DNA of 64,000 nucleotides, from contig NC_134146.1 in NCBI RefSeq assembly GCF_033958435.1, positions 28,294,501 through 28,358,500 of the forward strand, given 5' to 3'. The DNA comes from Carettochelys insculpta. Its lineage: Eukaryota; Chordata; Testudines; Carettochelyidae. The notes below the pieces were generated by a model. That model saw nothing but the letters and a program-made list of their open reading frames with translations. It was not told the origin of the DNA and did not search any database. A program made the position numbers and the translations under genes. Below, piece by piece: positions 11,040 to 21,965 of the stretch (position 1 is the stretch's first letter; each line of letters begins with the position of its first letter).

Positions 11040-12107
11040 GTAAGTGTATTGTAAGAGACACAACCCGTTTTTACATGCATGAAATTGAGAGTGAATGTCA
11101 CCAGTAGAAATAAATTACTATGTGCATTATATTTCTTGACACTAATAGAAAGCATCCTTGCTTGTCTTTGTGATAATAGAAAAAAGAAAAATCTTTTTCA
11201 GTAAAACCAAATGGCTTCCAATGACAAATACAAAAGGTTGACATTTTATGCTTTAAAAAGAACAAAGCCTGATATGTTTAGATAATAGATTTACCCCTCA
11301 CATCTTAATGATATTTTGCAGCAGGTGAAAGTAAGTAAAATACAGTAACGAAAGGATAAAATTATGGTATTTCAATTACTTTTTTAATGATTGACAAGGA
11401 AATGAAGTTGTTCATTGTTTAAAAACAACAAAATATGTTTGAGAAGATGGATTCCATAGCAACTATTGTGACATACCATAACTCTACCAGTTATTAGGAA
11501 CAGATGTATTGTTGCCTTACTATAACTGTGTGGCTTTTAAAAATAACTGTGTCAAGAGGAAATATAAGTTTTAATGCATCATTTAGCACCTTAATAGAAA
11601 TCATTTTGGGGTGATGTCAAAACAGCAGTTAATCTTTCCTCTTGAGTATTTTAAGACATTAGATAAGCATTCTTGTTTTTTAAAAAAGAGAAAACTTTAA
11701 AGTACTTAGAAATACAAACATACGAATTTAAAGAAGTCAAACCAAAACAGCAGAAAAAACATTTCCATGATTCTTTTTCTATGAACTGAGTAGGTGCTAC
11801 AGAAATGACTTCTTCCATGTTTATACACTGTAAAAATGTATGTGTATGTTTGGGTGAAGGAGAGAGGATATTGTTTTGTTCATTTGTTTGTCCTTTAATC
11901 CTTGGTCCAAATTTTTTTGCTCTTTTAATCCTGGTCCTGCACGGAATGAAATGAAATTGGTACCAAATCAGTCCCTTTTTCTTTTTGATCTTGCTAAAAA
12001 GGTTGGTTGGTTGGCAAAATCATGTATTATACAGTATGAAATGGAAGTACAATAAGGCCTCAGAGTACACACGACCCTGCTCTTACATGGCTGACCTGCG
12101 ATTCCTC

Positions 12108-12784
12108 CAGTAAACCCTGGAAATATGCGATTTCCAGTTCCACTTAACTTGCTTCCCCCGGCCCTGACTCAGCCCTCCTGGCTCTGCTTGCCCTGGCTCA
12201 GCCCCCAGCTCCACTTACCACCCATGCATAGCTCCTGCTTACCCCCAACCCCCACCTCTGGCTCTACCTCACCACTCCTCAAGTGTGACTCCAGCTCAAC
12301 CTTCCCAGCCCCAGTTCAACCCCCCTGCTGGCTCACCACCTGCGCATGGCTCTGACTCACCACATGTCGCATGGCTCTGGCTCAGCCCCACCCCCTCGCC
12401 CCTGTTTAAGCCCCCCTCCTCCCCCAGCTCTGGTTGAACACCCCCACCCTGGTTCAGAACGCCCCTTGGGCATGACTCCAGTTCAGTCCCCCCGTGGCCT
12501 GGCTCATCACCCCTGCACACAGCTCTGGCTCAGCTCCACCACTCGCCCCTCCTGTAGCCCTAACCCACCCCCGGGCTTACTCCCCCCACCGTCCGCCTGC
12601 CTCCCATGGCCCTGACCCACTGCCAAGCTTAACCCTCCCCAACCTCAGGATTTACCTTGCTGTTGCTTCCCTAGCTGCAGAAGAGGGGTTCCACCAAGGA
12701 AGAAGCTGGACCCCCACTTAAGTGAAATCCAGGTTACGCGAGGGCATGCGGAACAGAACCCTCTCGTAACTCGAGGGTTTACTG
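12108..12784. mobile_element. Pogo/Tigger-like element, second copy
   Basis: The ends CAGTAAACCCTGGAAATA and (complement of) CAGTAAACCCTCGAGTTAC match those of the element at 8744-9294. The interior, 12160-12620, is a degenerate array of a 'catggctctggctcacc' theme, about 20-30 bases per unit. It is followed by a conserved right arm ('agaggggttccaccaagga' region) that includes the tract just before the right end. The proline/serine-rich ORFs over it are products of the array. Confidence 0.6.
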
Positions 12785-12832
12785 TATAGCTACCTCCTTT
12801 TTTTTTCTTTCTATTTAATCAATACATTTTTC

Positions 12833-12847
12833 TTTTTTTTTTTTTTT
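12833..12847. repeat. Poly(T) run
   Basis: Fifteen consecutive T follow a T-rich stretch at 12798-12832. It may be the tail of an old antisense retrocopy, but no recognisable body is next to it. Confidence 0.7.
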
Positions 12848-13359
12848 GCATTGTTTATTTGGTTTTTGGAAGCATGTATTGTGTGTATGAATTTGAAAAC
12901 CAGTATGATACAGATATTAATTTTATTGTACAACTTGAAATTTGATATAATCTTTTTCCTTTTTTACCTAAAGCTCTGAAATCAAGTAGGCTTTTAGAAA
13001 GGCTGCGCTTCTGGTTCAATCAGACTGCATTGTTCAGGATTTTTTTATAATTTCTGTGTAAGCCCCATCACCTCAAACCTGTTTTGGTATTTTTTTTACT
13101 TTTTTTCTCTTTATACTAAACCAATTTCCAGATATATTACACATACTCTATTCAGCTATAGCTTTTTAGAAATTAATGTCATGCGAATACTGGGGATTAG
13201 TTTAAAAACTTTTCGTTATTTACATTTTTTAAAATTTTGCAGGAAGTAACACAATGGTGAAGAGTAAAGTACTGTGATAGGATGAACAGTATGGGGGTGG
13301 GGGAAATGTGCTGCATGGAAGACAGTGCTTTAAATAATAATGAAGCTCCCATTTAGGTC

Positions 13360-13450
13360 CCAGACTTCTAAGGTGCTGAGAGCCTTCAGTGTCCGTTAAC
13401 TTCAGTAGGACTCGAAAATACTCAGCACCTTTCAGGATCATGCCCTTTTG
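13360..13450. repeat. Ancient amniote interspersed repeat
   Basis: The stretch contains 'aaggtgctgag' near the left and 'ctcagcacctttcaggatca' on the right, giving a dyad. This is a pattern I associate with a widespread old bird/reptile repeat ('...ggtgctcagcacctctgaaaatcaggcc'). Family name not known to me. Confidence 0.35.
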
Positions 13451-14068
13451 TCTTTCCCAGTAGAAGCTCAGAAATATATCTTGCATCGTAGTATTCCTTT
13501 ACAACTAATCTTTGTCTTATATTATAAAAGTATGAAGTAAAAAGAGAAAAAATGAACTCTTTCTATCCCTGGAAGGTCATAGCATTTGCAGGGAATAGAA
13601 GAATATTTTTGAATACTATTCCTGTCTGCTGTCCTTTTAAAGATTTTTTTTCATATGACTTCTCCACTGACTTCACTGAACTACTTACACTGCGTATAAT
13701 TTAAGCACATAAAGTTTGCAAAACTAGGGACTTAGAATTCTCATTTGTGGAATTTCAAGTGTTTACAATTCTTGTGGTTTCACCTATTGGGAAACCTTCT
13801 TATGGACAAAATCTGACTAATTCCTTCATCCTTTTTAAAAAGAGTGAGTGCAGATGTTCTGTACAGTGTCACAGGAGTGCATGGTACATCACACACAGAC
13901 ATCTAAAATAATTCCAAGCCTCATGGTGTTTACTCTGAACTAGGATAGAGTAGATGACATTAATGAAGAATGGGGAAAGAAGTTGTGTATTACAGTAGTA
14001 AGAAGTCATGGAAGAATATTATGTATAATCACATCTTGTCAGTTCTATTTTTCTTTCATATATTAAAC

Positions 14069-14565
14069 CAGTGGTGTCCAATAGTAATTCAAGTATCACC
14101 ACACTTGTAATTGTAGCCCTTCCGTATTTGCCACAGCCTGCACCCCCACTCTAAATAAATGCCACCCCCCTCATTCGAAATAAATGTTCTCGCCCAGAGC
14201 CAGGCACCCCCACTCTGAGTGCCCTCTCCCTCCCTCAGAGACATGCACCCTCCACCTTCCCACAACTGAAAGCTGGCAGCTCACCGGAGCTCCTGGAGCC
14301 ACAGGGGACACTGGGGCCATGCCTGAGCTGTGCCGGGGCCAGAGGAGCAGGAGCTGCAGGGGCCACTGCTCCTGCCATGTGCTTGTCCCACCATGTGGTG
14401 GCGGGTACGTGGGTGGAGCAGGCAGAGGACACTCCACATGTGTAGGTCTGAGGAGCCACATTTAAAGGCTGCAAGAGCCACATGCAGCTCCCAAGCCCAG
14501 AGTTGTCGTATCATGGTGTCCTGTATGCCATATTTGGTGAGTGGCAAAGGTTTTGGACACTGTGG
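14069..14565. mobile_element. hAT-like element with perfect target duplication
   Basis: The element begins CAGTGGTGTCCAATAG and ends near 'ttggacactgtgg'. It is flanked by a perfect 8-bp direct repeat, tattaaac, at 14061-14068 and 14566-14573. The interior is GC-rich and shares 'agccacatttaaaggctgc' with the nested copy at 5928-6330, in the opposite orientation. The overlapping ORFs of 80-96 codons on both strands are not genes. Confidence 0.8.
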
Positions 14566-16161
14566 TATTAAACACTTGGGATTCTAGTCAACATAAAATG
14601 ATCAATGGAAACAAGCATTGGAGGGATAATGAAAAAAACTGATGTCAAACATCCACGTGCCTGTTTCCAGTACCTTCTCAGGATCAGGCAACTTTCCATT
14701 GGATTAAATAAGCAGTGGAACAGGGATTGCCTCTCTTGTGCTAATCTGGCCATATTTGCCTGAAATAATAGTCTCTTTGGGGCTGATGGCCTAATAGGGG
14801 GTAGAGATTTTGGCAAAGTGGCGTAATGCTTGCTGTAACACATCTCTCAATACCTGCAGAGTGCTGCTTTTGCAGATTAAGCCCTCTGCTTTCCATACAG
14901 AGAAACAGTGTTTTGTGACCCTAACATCCGTAGATTGGATTTTATTAGTCTGCAAGTTTTAAAAATCCATATTAGAGAGCAGATACTTTAGAGATGCAGT
15001 CCTATCATGTGGATTGTATTTTTCTGTAAAACTTGCACCCTCAGGGTCCCACCATAATATTTGCAGGATTTCGTCTCCTTTTAAACAGGCTCTAATTTTT
15101 AGGACTAGCTTTCTAAAATGTGTTTTTTCACCATAGTACCTGCAAAATAGCTGCTGAGAATTGTGTGCTTTTGTGAATGTGGGGACTAGCAAAGAAAATA
15201 AGGGACCTGATGGAATGGAGCTGGTGAGAAGTGCGTCTTCACGATTTAATAGAAAGTATTCTTCATAAAATGGCAAATGTTATTAAATGGTATGTGGAGA
15301 CTTGTGTTCAGTAGTTGGAAGGGAGGAGCGTGGAAATATCTATGACAGAGCACTGCAACTTCAGGGTACAGTGGTGTGTGTTGTCCAGTACAACTGCAGT
15401 TGCGTTGTCTTCTGCATCCAGTACAACTTCCAGGTTCTGCACTGTTGAAGAATTCTCTGTGATTCTCAAGGAAGTGTGGGACAGTAGAAGTTTGCCTCAA
15501 ATTCAGGAGAATGTGAGCCAGTGTTTGAACACTCTCTAAACAGCTGGTGATGCCCAGAAACAGGAAAATAAATTGAAAATATAAGTTAATATACAATATT
15601 CTTAAATTGGATTGAAAAAATAATTGCCTTTTATTATTAAACTGTTTATCACCAACAATCAGAAACCAAACAGCTGTATCTAGTCTTTGAGGATTTTAAG
15701 ACTAATCATAGTATGAATGTATTAACCGATCCTAAATTTAGCAACAGCTTAATGTTTGTCCTCAAGTACTAGCTCTTGCAAATGCATTCTTTCAATGAGT
15801 CACTGTTTACTTGACTGTTGAATGTTCATGGTGTAACATTCCATTTCATGTGGTATCTTCTTGGTAAAGTGCCATAGTCACTTTACTGTTCTTGAGCAAT
15901 TTGTGTATTCTGTAGTACTGGTCTAGAGAACACTGCACTGTCTTTGGAAAGGAACTCTCTCTGGTGGGTAGTCACCTGGGAGAAAGAAGTGCTAGATAAG
16001 CAAAACTCATATAAAAAGGATATGTTTGGAGAGATTTTAATGGTTAATGACGTTGTAAAGTCTGATTCTGTGTGCTGTTACAACTTCTATTTGTATTTAT
16101 AATACTTTTTCAGTCATTTTCTTGTACTCAGAATGTCAGGGTACAAATTTTATATGGGGTG

Positions 16162-16186
16162 AGTGTGTGTGTGTGCACACGCGCAC
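16162..16186. repeat. (GT)n/(CA)n microsatellite
   Basis: An alternating purine-pyrimidine tract: GT repeats pass into CACACGCGCAC without a break. Such tracts can adopt Z-DNA; no function is implied. Confidence 0.8.
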
Positions 16187-16434
16187 AGCTGCTATACTCC
16201 TAGATAACGTGTAATTCTCAATAAAATTCCTTTCTCAGGAGTTATATAGTTTGTGAGTTGTTCACAGCCTTATGAGTGGGTACTACACTGGCTGACCTGC
16301 CTGAACTAAAGCTAGAAAATAAAGCTTTTACAGAAATTTTTTTATTTTCCCTTCCTGTTTTCTAATTTGAAAATCAACACACTGGCTGAAAGATGCACAC
16401 TAAAAGGCCTCTTTCACCTTGCAGTCTGTAATGT

Positions 16435-16592
16435 ATTGTTCCTCACAACACCCATCTGAGGTAGTGTTTAGTACCCCTGTTTTACAGATGGGAAACTGAG
16501 GCACAGGTGCTACAGAAAGGCTGTGACAGAGCTGGGAACAAAACCCAGGTCTCTCAAGTCTCAGGCTAGCATCGGAACCATTAGACCACTTT
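16435..16592 (-). mobile_element. MIR (CORE-SINE) copy
   Basis: The + strand shows the complement of MIR: 'cctcacaacacccatctgag', then 'ttttacagatgggaaactga', then 'gacagagctgggaacaaaac', then 'ccattagaccac'. These four blocks occur in the right order and spacing. MIR is an ancient tRNA-derived SINE shared across amniotes. Its presence fits an amniote genome with slow decay. Confidence 0.85.
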
Positions 16593-17682
16593 TTTGCATT
16601 TACTAATTTTCTGCCTTTTTCTGTCCTGTCTCTTTCTGTGTAGTAATCTGTGTTTCTTCAGCATTTAATGCTGCAGTTTGTAGGCCATGTAGAGGGGAGA
16701 TTCTCCCCATTCATCCTTGAGGAACTTACAAATTCTGCAGGCTCCTAGCTGCATTGATTTTTCTTCCTGCTTCCCATTTATTTCAGTGAATTGTAGGCCC
16801 CTTGTGTGGGTGTATAACTTCATACCACCCCAGTACTGTGCTGTAATATGGTTTTGTTTCTGAAAGTTTGAAACTTTAAGTAGCTACCTCAAGCACCACC
16901 TGGATTTTGGAGCTGATGTCTTATGTATAAGGTACAAATGGACATACTGATTTGAGAAAACGCACTATTACCAAAAGCTTAATAACTATTTGAGTGGAAT
17001 GTGTCTCTGTGCTTCAATATTTGGATTAATTTTCCCCTAAAGCACAACAGGGACATAACTTCTGTTTTCTAATGGTTTCTTGGTTTTCCTCAGTAGAAGG
17101 CACAAGTTCCTTCAAAAGTTTCTTGTTCCAAGCTGGATAGGGGTAGTTTAATAGCCTTACTTCACAAGTAATCCCAATGAAGCCAACAAATGTAAGGAGC
17201 ATTCTGCCTAAAGGTGTCAAAATCTAGCCCACAAAGATCGAATGTTTGGTGTTAATTGAAACCCAGAGCCTCTCCATGTAAGTCTTTTGGTCTAATGGTT
17301 TAGTCTGCTCTCTCACAGTTGTGGCTGATTTACTTTTATAATATACTTGCTAAATAATACTGTATTCTAGTGAATTAGTAATTTTATTGGTAAGGACATA
17401 GCAAATGGAAAAAATGCCCCACCAAGTATGGCTGACAATAGAATCTTACATCTCTAGGTTACTGATCTGCAAGGCCCAGGGTGCAAATTCTGATGTCAGT
17501 ACCGTCTGACAGTCGTTTGGTAAAATTAATGGTTATTTCTGTCCAATTCTAAATGAATGGGTAATGATAATACAAAAACATTCTTGCAATAGGGAGTAAT
17601 TGGCATTTTTTTGCTAGCTTAATACATAGGAAAGATTGAGTGGCCTAGAAATTTTCCTTCCCCTGTAGATTGTTGTGTAGGG

Positions 17683-18215
17683 CAGTGTTTCTCAACCGGG
17701 GCACGAGTACTCTTGGGGGTACAATGAGATCTTTCAGGGAGTATATCAATTCATTTAGGTATTTGCCTAGTTTTACAGCAGGCTACCTAAAAAACACTTG
17801 TAAAGTCAATACAGTATAAAAGTTCATTCAGATAATGACTTGTTTCTACTGCTTCATGTGCCTTAATGCTGAAATGTAAGTACCATCTTTCTGTTCCTGT
17901 TCATTTATTTGATAATGAGACGGTAGAAAGTCAGCAAGTTTTCAGAAGTCTTCTGTGGTATTTGTGCACGTTTTTGTAAGTAAGTAGTTTTTAAGTGAAG
18001 TGTAACTTGGTGGTATTCAAAACAAATCTGACTCATGAAAAGAGTATGGTAATTTGGTAAGATTTGAATGGCACTTTTTTCAAGACCTCAGATTACCTTA
18101 GGACCATGTTTTTCAACTGGTAGTACGTGTGCCCTTAGGGATACACGAGAAGTCTGGGTGTACTTATAATTTTTTTAAAAGTGACATTTTATTAAAAAAA
18201 GGTTGAGAAACACTT
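17683..18215. mobile_element. hAT-like element (CAGTGTTTCTCAACC ends)
   Basis: The left end CAGTGTTTCTCAACCGG and the right end GGTTGAGAAACACTT are inverted repeats. They are flanked by gtgtaggg (17675-17682) and gtgtagga (18216-18223), an 8-bp duplication with 7 matches. At about 18102-18145 a second copy of the left-end sequence ('tttttcaactggtagtacg', then a 'ggatacac' match) lies inside. So the element either contains an internal duplication or is two overlapping copies. Confidence 0.8.
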
Positions 18216-19845
18216 GTGTAGGACACAGTATACTGGCATATCAGATCAAGTGTGTACTGGAGTAGAAAAACAATCAGCCTCCTAAAAGGTAATTGTTTTT
18301 CCATGGTTAATTTGTCAACTTTCCTCATCATTGAATTTACTCAATGCATATTTAGATGAGAATTTTAAAGTAACAAAAGGAAAACTTAAGTTTTTACAGG
18401 AATCTTTCCAGCTCTTTTAAATAAGTCTTTAAAGAAACTGAGTTGGGAATGGGGAGAGAAATGATAGAAAATATTAAATTTTATTTCTATGTGTCTGGAA
18501 GATCCAGTGGCTTAGAACTTTTTTGTAGTTTGTAGCGAAAAATGAGTTCATGATTGCTTTCTTAGAACGTATAGCATATTTTATTTCCCAAATTGTGGGA
18601 TTCTGTAAAAACCATTGTGAACAAAGTGCTTGGAAATGCTGGCTTTCTACAACTTCATCTATGTGAGCAACCCCCGGATAAGGATTTTGCCTCTGAACGC
18701 TTTCGTTAGTAATCAATACTGCCTTCTTTTCAAAGGTGATGTAAAAACATTCCCCAGTTATATAGCAAGTTCATAGAGGCGTCCTATTTTGCCTAGTACA
18801 TTCTAACCAGGTTTCCTTTTCTTTTTAAAAACTCAGTCTCAAATTATAGATGGCAGTAATATCAGCAATTTGTTTGCTTCCTAGTCAGGATGGTAGCTAC
18901 TGAAAAACAAGTGAACTCGCAAAAATACTACCTTTTAAAGAAGATTGCATGGGGTATCTGGCATACATTTCCTTGATATCTGGTATCTTGACATTGGAAA
19001 CGTTCAGTGAAAAAGCTCTCCAGAAATGTCAAGATAAGCTTCAAATAAAAGACAGGGCCAGGCCATTCCTGATTTTACAAAGCTCTCTTTGTAATGTGTA
19101 GAAAACAGACAGAAAAGTCTCTGCAGTTGGAGGCTTATTGACATTTCTCTCCTTTGAAAGATTTTGAATTATTTATGTAGGATGCAATATGTACTGTCAT
19201 GTTTAGCGATAAAATATTTTTGCAAGATTGCTTTCAAAAGCTGAAGTCTTGTGGTTTATATCTGGTAATATGACTGTTGTCAAAGGATATAAAATCACAT
19301 GAATCATCGTGAGAGGTGAACTCTATTGGGGGAGAAGCTAATAGAGACATAATAGACTGATTTTACTCTGATGTAAAAGATTGTGTAGCCTGAGAATAAA
19401 TCAGTTTTGCTAATCAGATGAAGAGATTGAATCTTGACACATTGGACAAAAAGGGTCAGTTCCCCAAGAATCTTTGTCAACCACAAAATACTTTGACGTT
19501 TGAACAATTTTCTAAAATGACATTTAGGGCAATGGTAGATGGTTCGTGTAAATTTGAGGCTACTGGTGCTCTTTAGCCACTCGTTTGTTTCCTGAATGTG
19601 CCTAGAGGAATCATTTGTAGTTTAGTGTTTTGATAGGTGAATCCAATGAAAGGCCTTTATTTGGTCATTCCTGTAATACTGTTTCTATATTCTGCTTTTT
19701 CAGTTGTTAGTCCATACACCTTTTCTCTTTTAATTGGATCAGTAGCACATTTAATATAATCTGAAAGAAGTAATATGTATATTCTGTAGAAAAAGTTCTG
19801 GGGAAAAATAGTTAAATACCTCAAAGTTAAAATATTTCAAAGGTC

Positions 19846-20076
19846 ATCCTGTGGCACCTTATAGACTAACAGATTTTTCGGAGCATAAGCTTTCGTGGGC
19901 AAAGACCCACTTCGTCAGGTGCATTGGAGTCCAATTCATCCAATGCATCTGACAAAGTGGGTCTTTGCCCATGAAAGCTTATGCTCCGAAAAAATCTTAG
20001 TCAGCCTATAAGGTGCCACAGGATTTCTTATTGTTTTTGCGGATGCGGACTAACACGGCTACCCCTCTGATACTTG
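19846..20076. mobile_element. Penelope-like 3' end, inverted dimer
   Basis: The left arm 19846-19928 is the reverse complement of 19939-20024, with about ten mismatches or gaps and a 10-base spacer. Only the right copy continues to the family terminus ('gactaacacggctacccctc' then 'tgatac'). Near-repeats tcaaaggtcat (19837-19847) and ttaaaggtgat (20077-20087), 9 of 11, are a plausible target duplication. Each arm carries the CTGAC(G/A)A - hairpin - GAAA core. Confidence 0.75.
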
Positions 20077-21362
20077 TTAAAGGTGATGCACATGTAGTCT
20101 TAAACTGTTCTATCTTAATGCATTAATGAGTTTTAAAGCATGATGTGTGCGCCAAGATAAAGAGTGTTCAATGTCTGTTTTTTTGTAAACTACAAAAATA
20201 ATCTTTGCAGTCTTTCTTAGATCAGTCTAGCCACTTGTAAAATCACTGTATTTTACCTCTGGCTCTTTCCTCATTCAGATAAATTGGCCTCAATAATGTG
20301 ATAAACCTAAAACAGAGCATTAGTGAAATTTATCTGATTACCTAGCAACACATCTATGGAAGCTGCTTCAATCCTGCTTTGTCTGTATTCTTTGCATGCT
20401 GTTATTCTTCTAACAAGAGTATTCTGACAAATTAAGTCCCTTCATTTGTGTGCCTTTTTCTGAAAGATTTATGACCCTGGAGTATTCTATTCTGTGTTTG
20501 TCTCCCTTATAGAAATACGACCCAGATGGCATGTAATTCATTGCCCCACATATTTATGATGAGAGTATCACTGCAGGAGCTCCCTTTGGAGAATTCCCTT
20601 TTATAGTTGTGGATTTATTCCATACTTTTCTTCTGTCAGGTCTGTTGCTTAGAACTTAAATATGTCCCATTTTTTTCTTTCTGCTGCTAGGGTTTTGCTT
20701 CTAGTTTGGGTTTTCTTCTGTTTTTCCCAAGTGAATTAATCATCCTTATCTTTTTCTATTTCTTTATTGTCTAACTTTTTGTCTTTGATAACATCAGTGA
20801 ATACCAATTTGCTTATTGTTTTCAACTGCTTGCGCAATGAAAACATGCACATACATATGTCAGACCTCTACAGAGATTGTTTGGGTTAGACTTATGTTTC
20901 TTTGTAGTTGTGTATTCACAACTAAGTTTAACACCAGCTGTAACTGCTGAAATCTGAGTTATGCAAGCCATAATACTGAAAGCATTCCAGCCAGAGGTGG
21001 TCTTCTAGTAGCGTTCTGGATTATTTCTGACTTTTGCACTTCGAATACAATGCAACTTGGTAAGCGCATATAGTTCAGCCCCACACTGCTTAGACAGACT
21101 AGGAAAATGACTTAAAAGGAGCACTGCTAGGGATGGGCTGGGGGCAGTATTCATTACGCTTCCTCCTATGCTGAATACAGCCAGAGATGTTCCATGGCAA
21201 TAAATAAAGTTACGTATCTAATTCCTGTTGATTTACAGACAGTCAAAGAGAATTAGTTGCCTAGCTGAATTTAGTATCTTTGAAAATCTCCCCACTAATC
21301 CGTAGTTAATGCCTTTTCTGGGGAGTGAAAATTTGACAGATTGGTTGGTGATGTACTTTCCA

Positions 21363-21650
21363 CAGGTTTAACCTCTCTAATCCAGTATGATTTTTGTTAG
21401 CTGGATATCCACTTAATGGGCATGGCCAAGTTTCCTGGGGTTCTATAAAATTTGTTTATAGCCGCTGGTCCTGGCTCTGTGTTCTGTGCTGTTGTTTAGC
21501 TCTAATTTACCCCTAAATGTCTTCTAAGAGCTCAGTAAGAAGTGGAAGTGTTGGTAATGCACTAGAGAATATTGACATCCCATGGTTCAGCAAGTTCTCT
21601 CGTTTGGCACTGGTTAGGTCCTCGGTGCTGGACTACAGAGGTTCAACCTC
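21363..21650. mobile_element. Pogo/Tigger-like (MER2-like) element
   Basis: The ends CAGGTTTAACCTCTCTAATC and (complement of) GAGGTTGAACCTCTGTAGTC are inverted repeats, with TA following the right end. Interior blocks ('aatttacccctaaatgtctt', 'agctcagtaa') are shared, in complement, with the copy at 29604-29920. The 69-codon ORF over it is fortuitous. Confidence 0.65.
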
Positions 21651-21944
21651 TATATGGGATTTGACTAGTTTGCATTTGCTGTTGCTTGAAACCTTTATAC
21701 CCATCTGTCTCATGCAAATTGAATAGTGTAATAGGAAATTAGATGCTAAATTGTTAGAATGGAATAATTTCATGGAATACAGCTGTGGTTACAGATGCAG
21801 TTTTTTAAACAATCTTGCAAACAAATTTTGTTACATATTCTGCTGTATTTAAAAATGTGATTTTTTTTTTCTTGCTTTGCAATACCATCTTCAATAAAGT
21901 AAGTGCTAGTAGTCAGAAAAGAGATGTGAGAAATGGCCAAATTT

Positions 21945-21965
21945 AAAAAAAAAAAAAAAAAAAAA
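21945..21965. repeat. Poly(A) run of 21
   Basis: Twenty-one A follow 'gccaaattt'. No retrocopied body or target duplication is obvious upstream, so I record it as a simple repeat. Confidence 0.85.

Noticed and set aside
18474..19660. Minus-strand patches that look faintly protein-like, including a CPMC-containing stretch near 19430-19480 and an 80-codon frame at 18474-18716
   Set aside because: The patches are in different frames, separated by stops, and I could not connect them to any family. A translated search would settle whether a very old pseudogene lies here.
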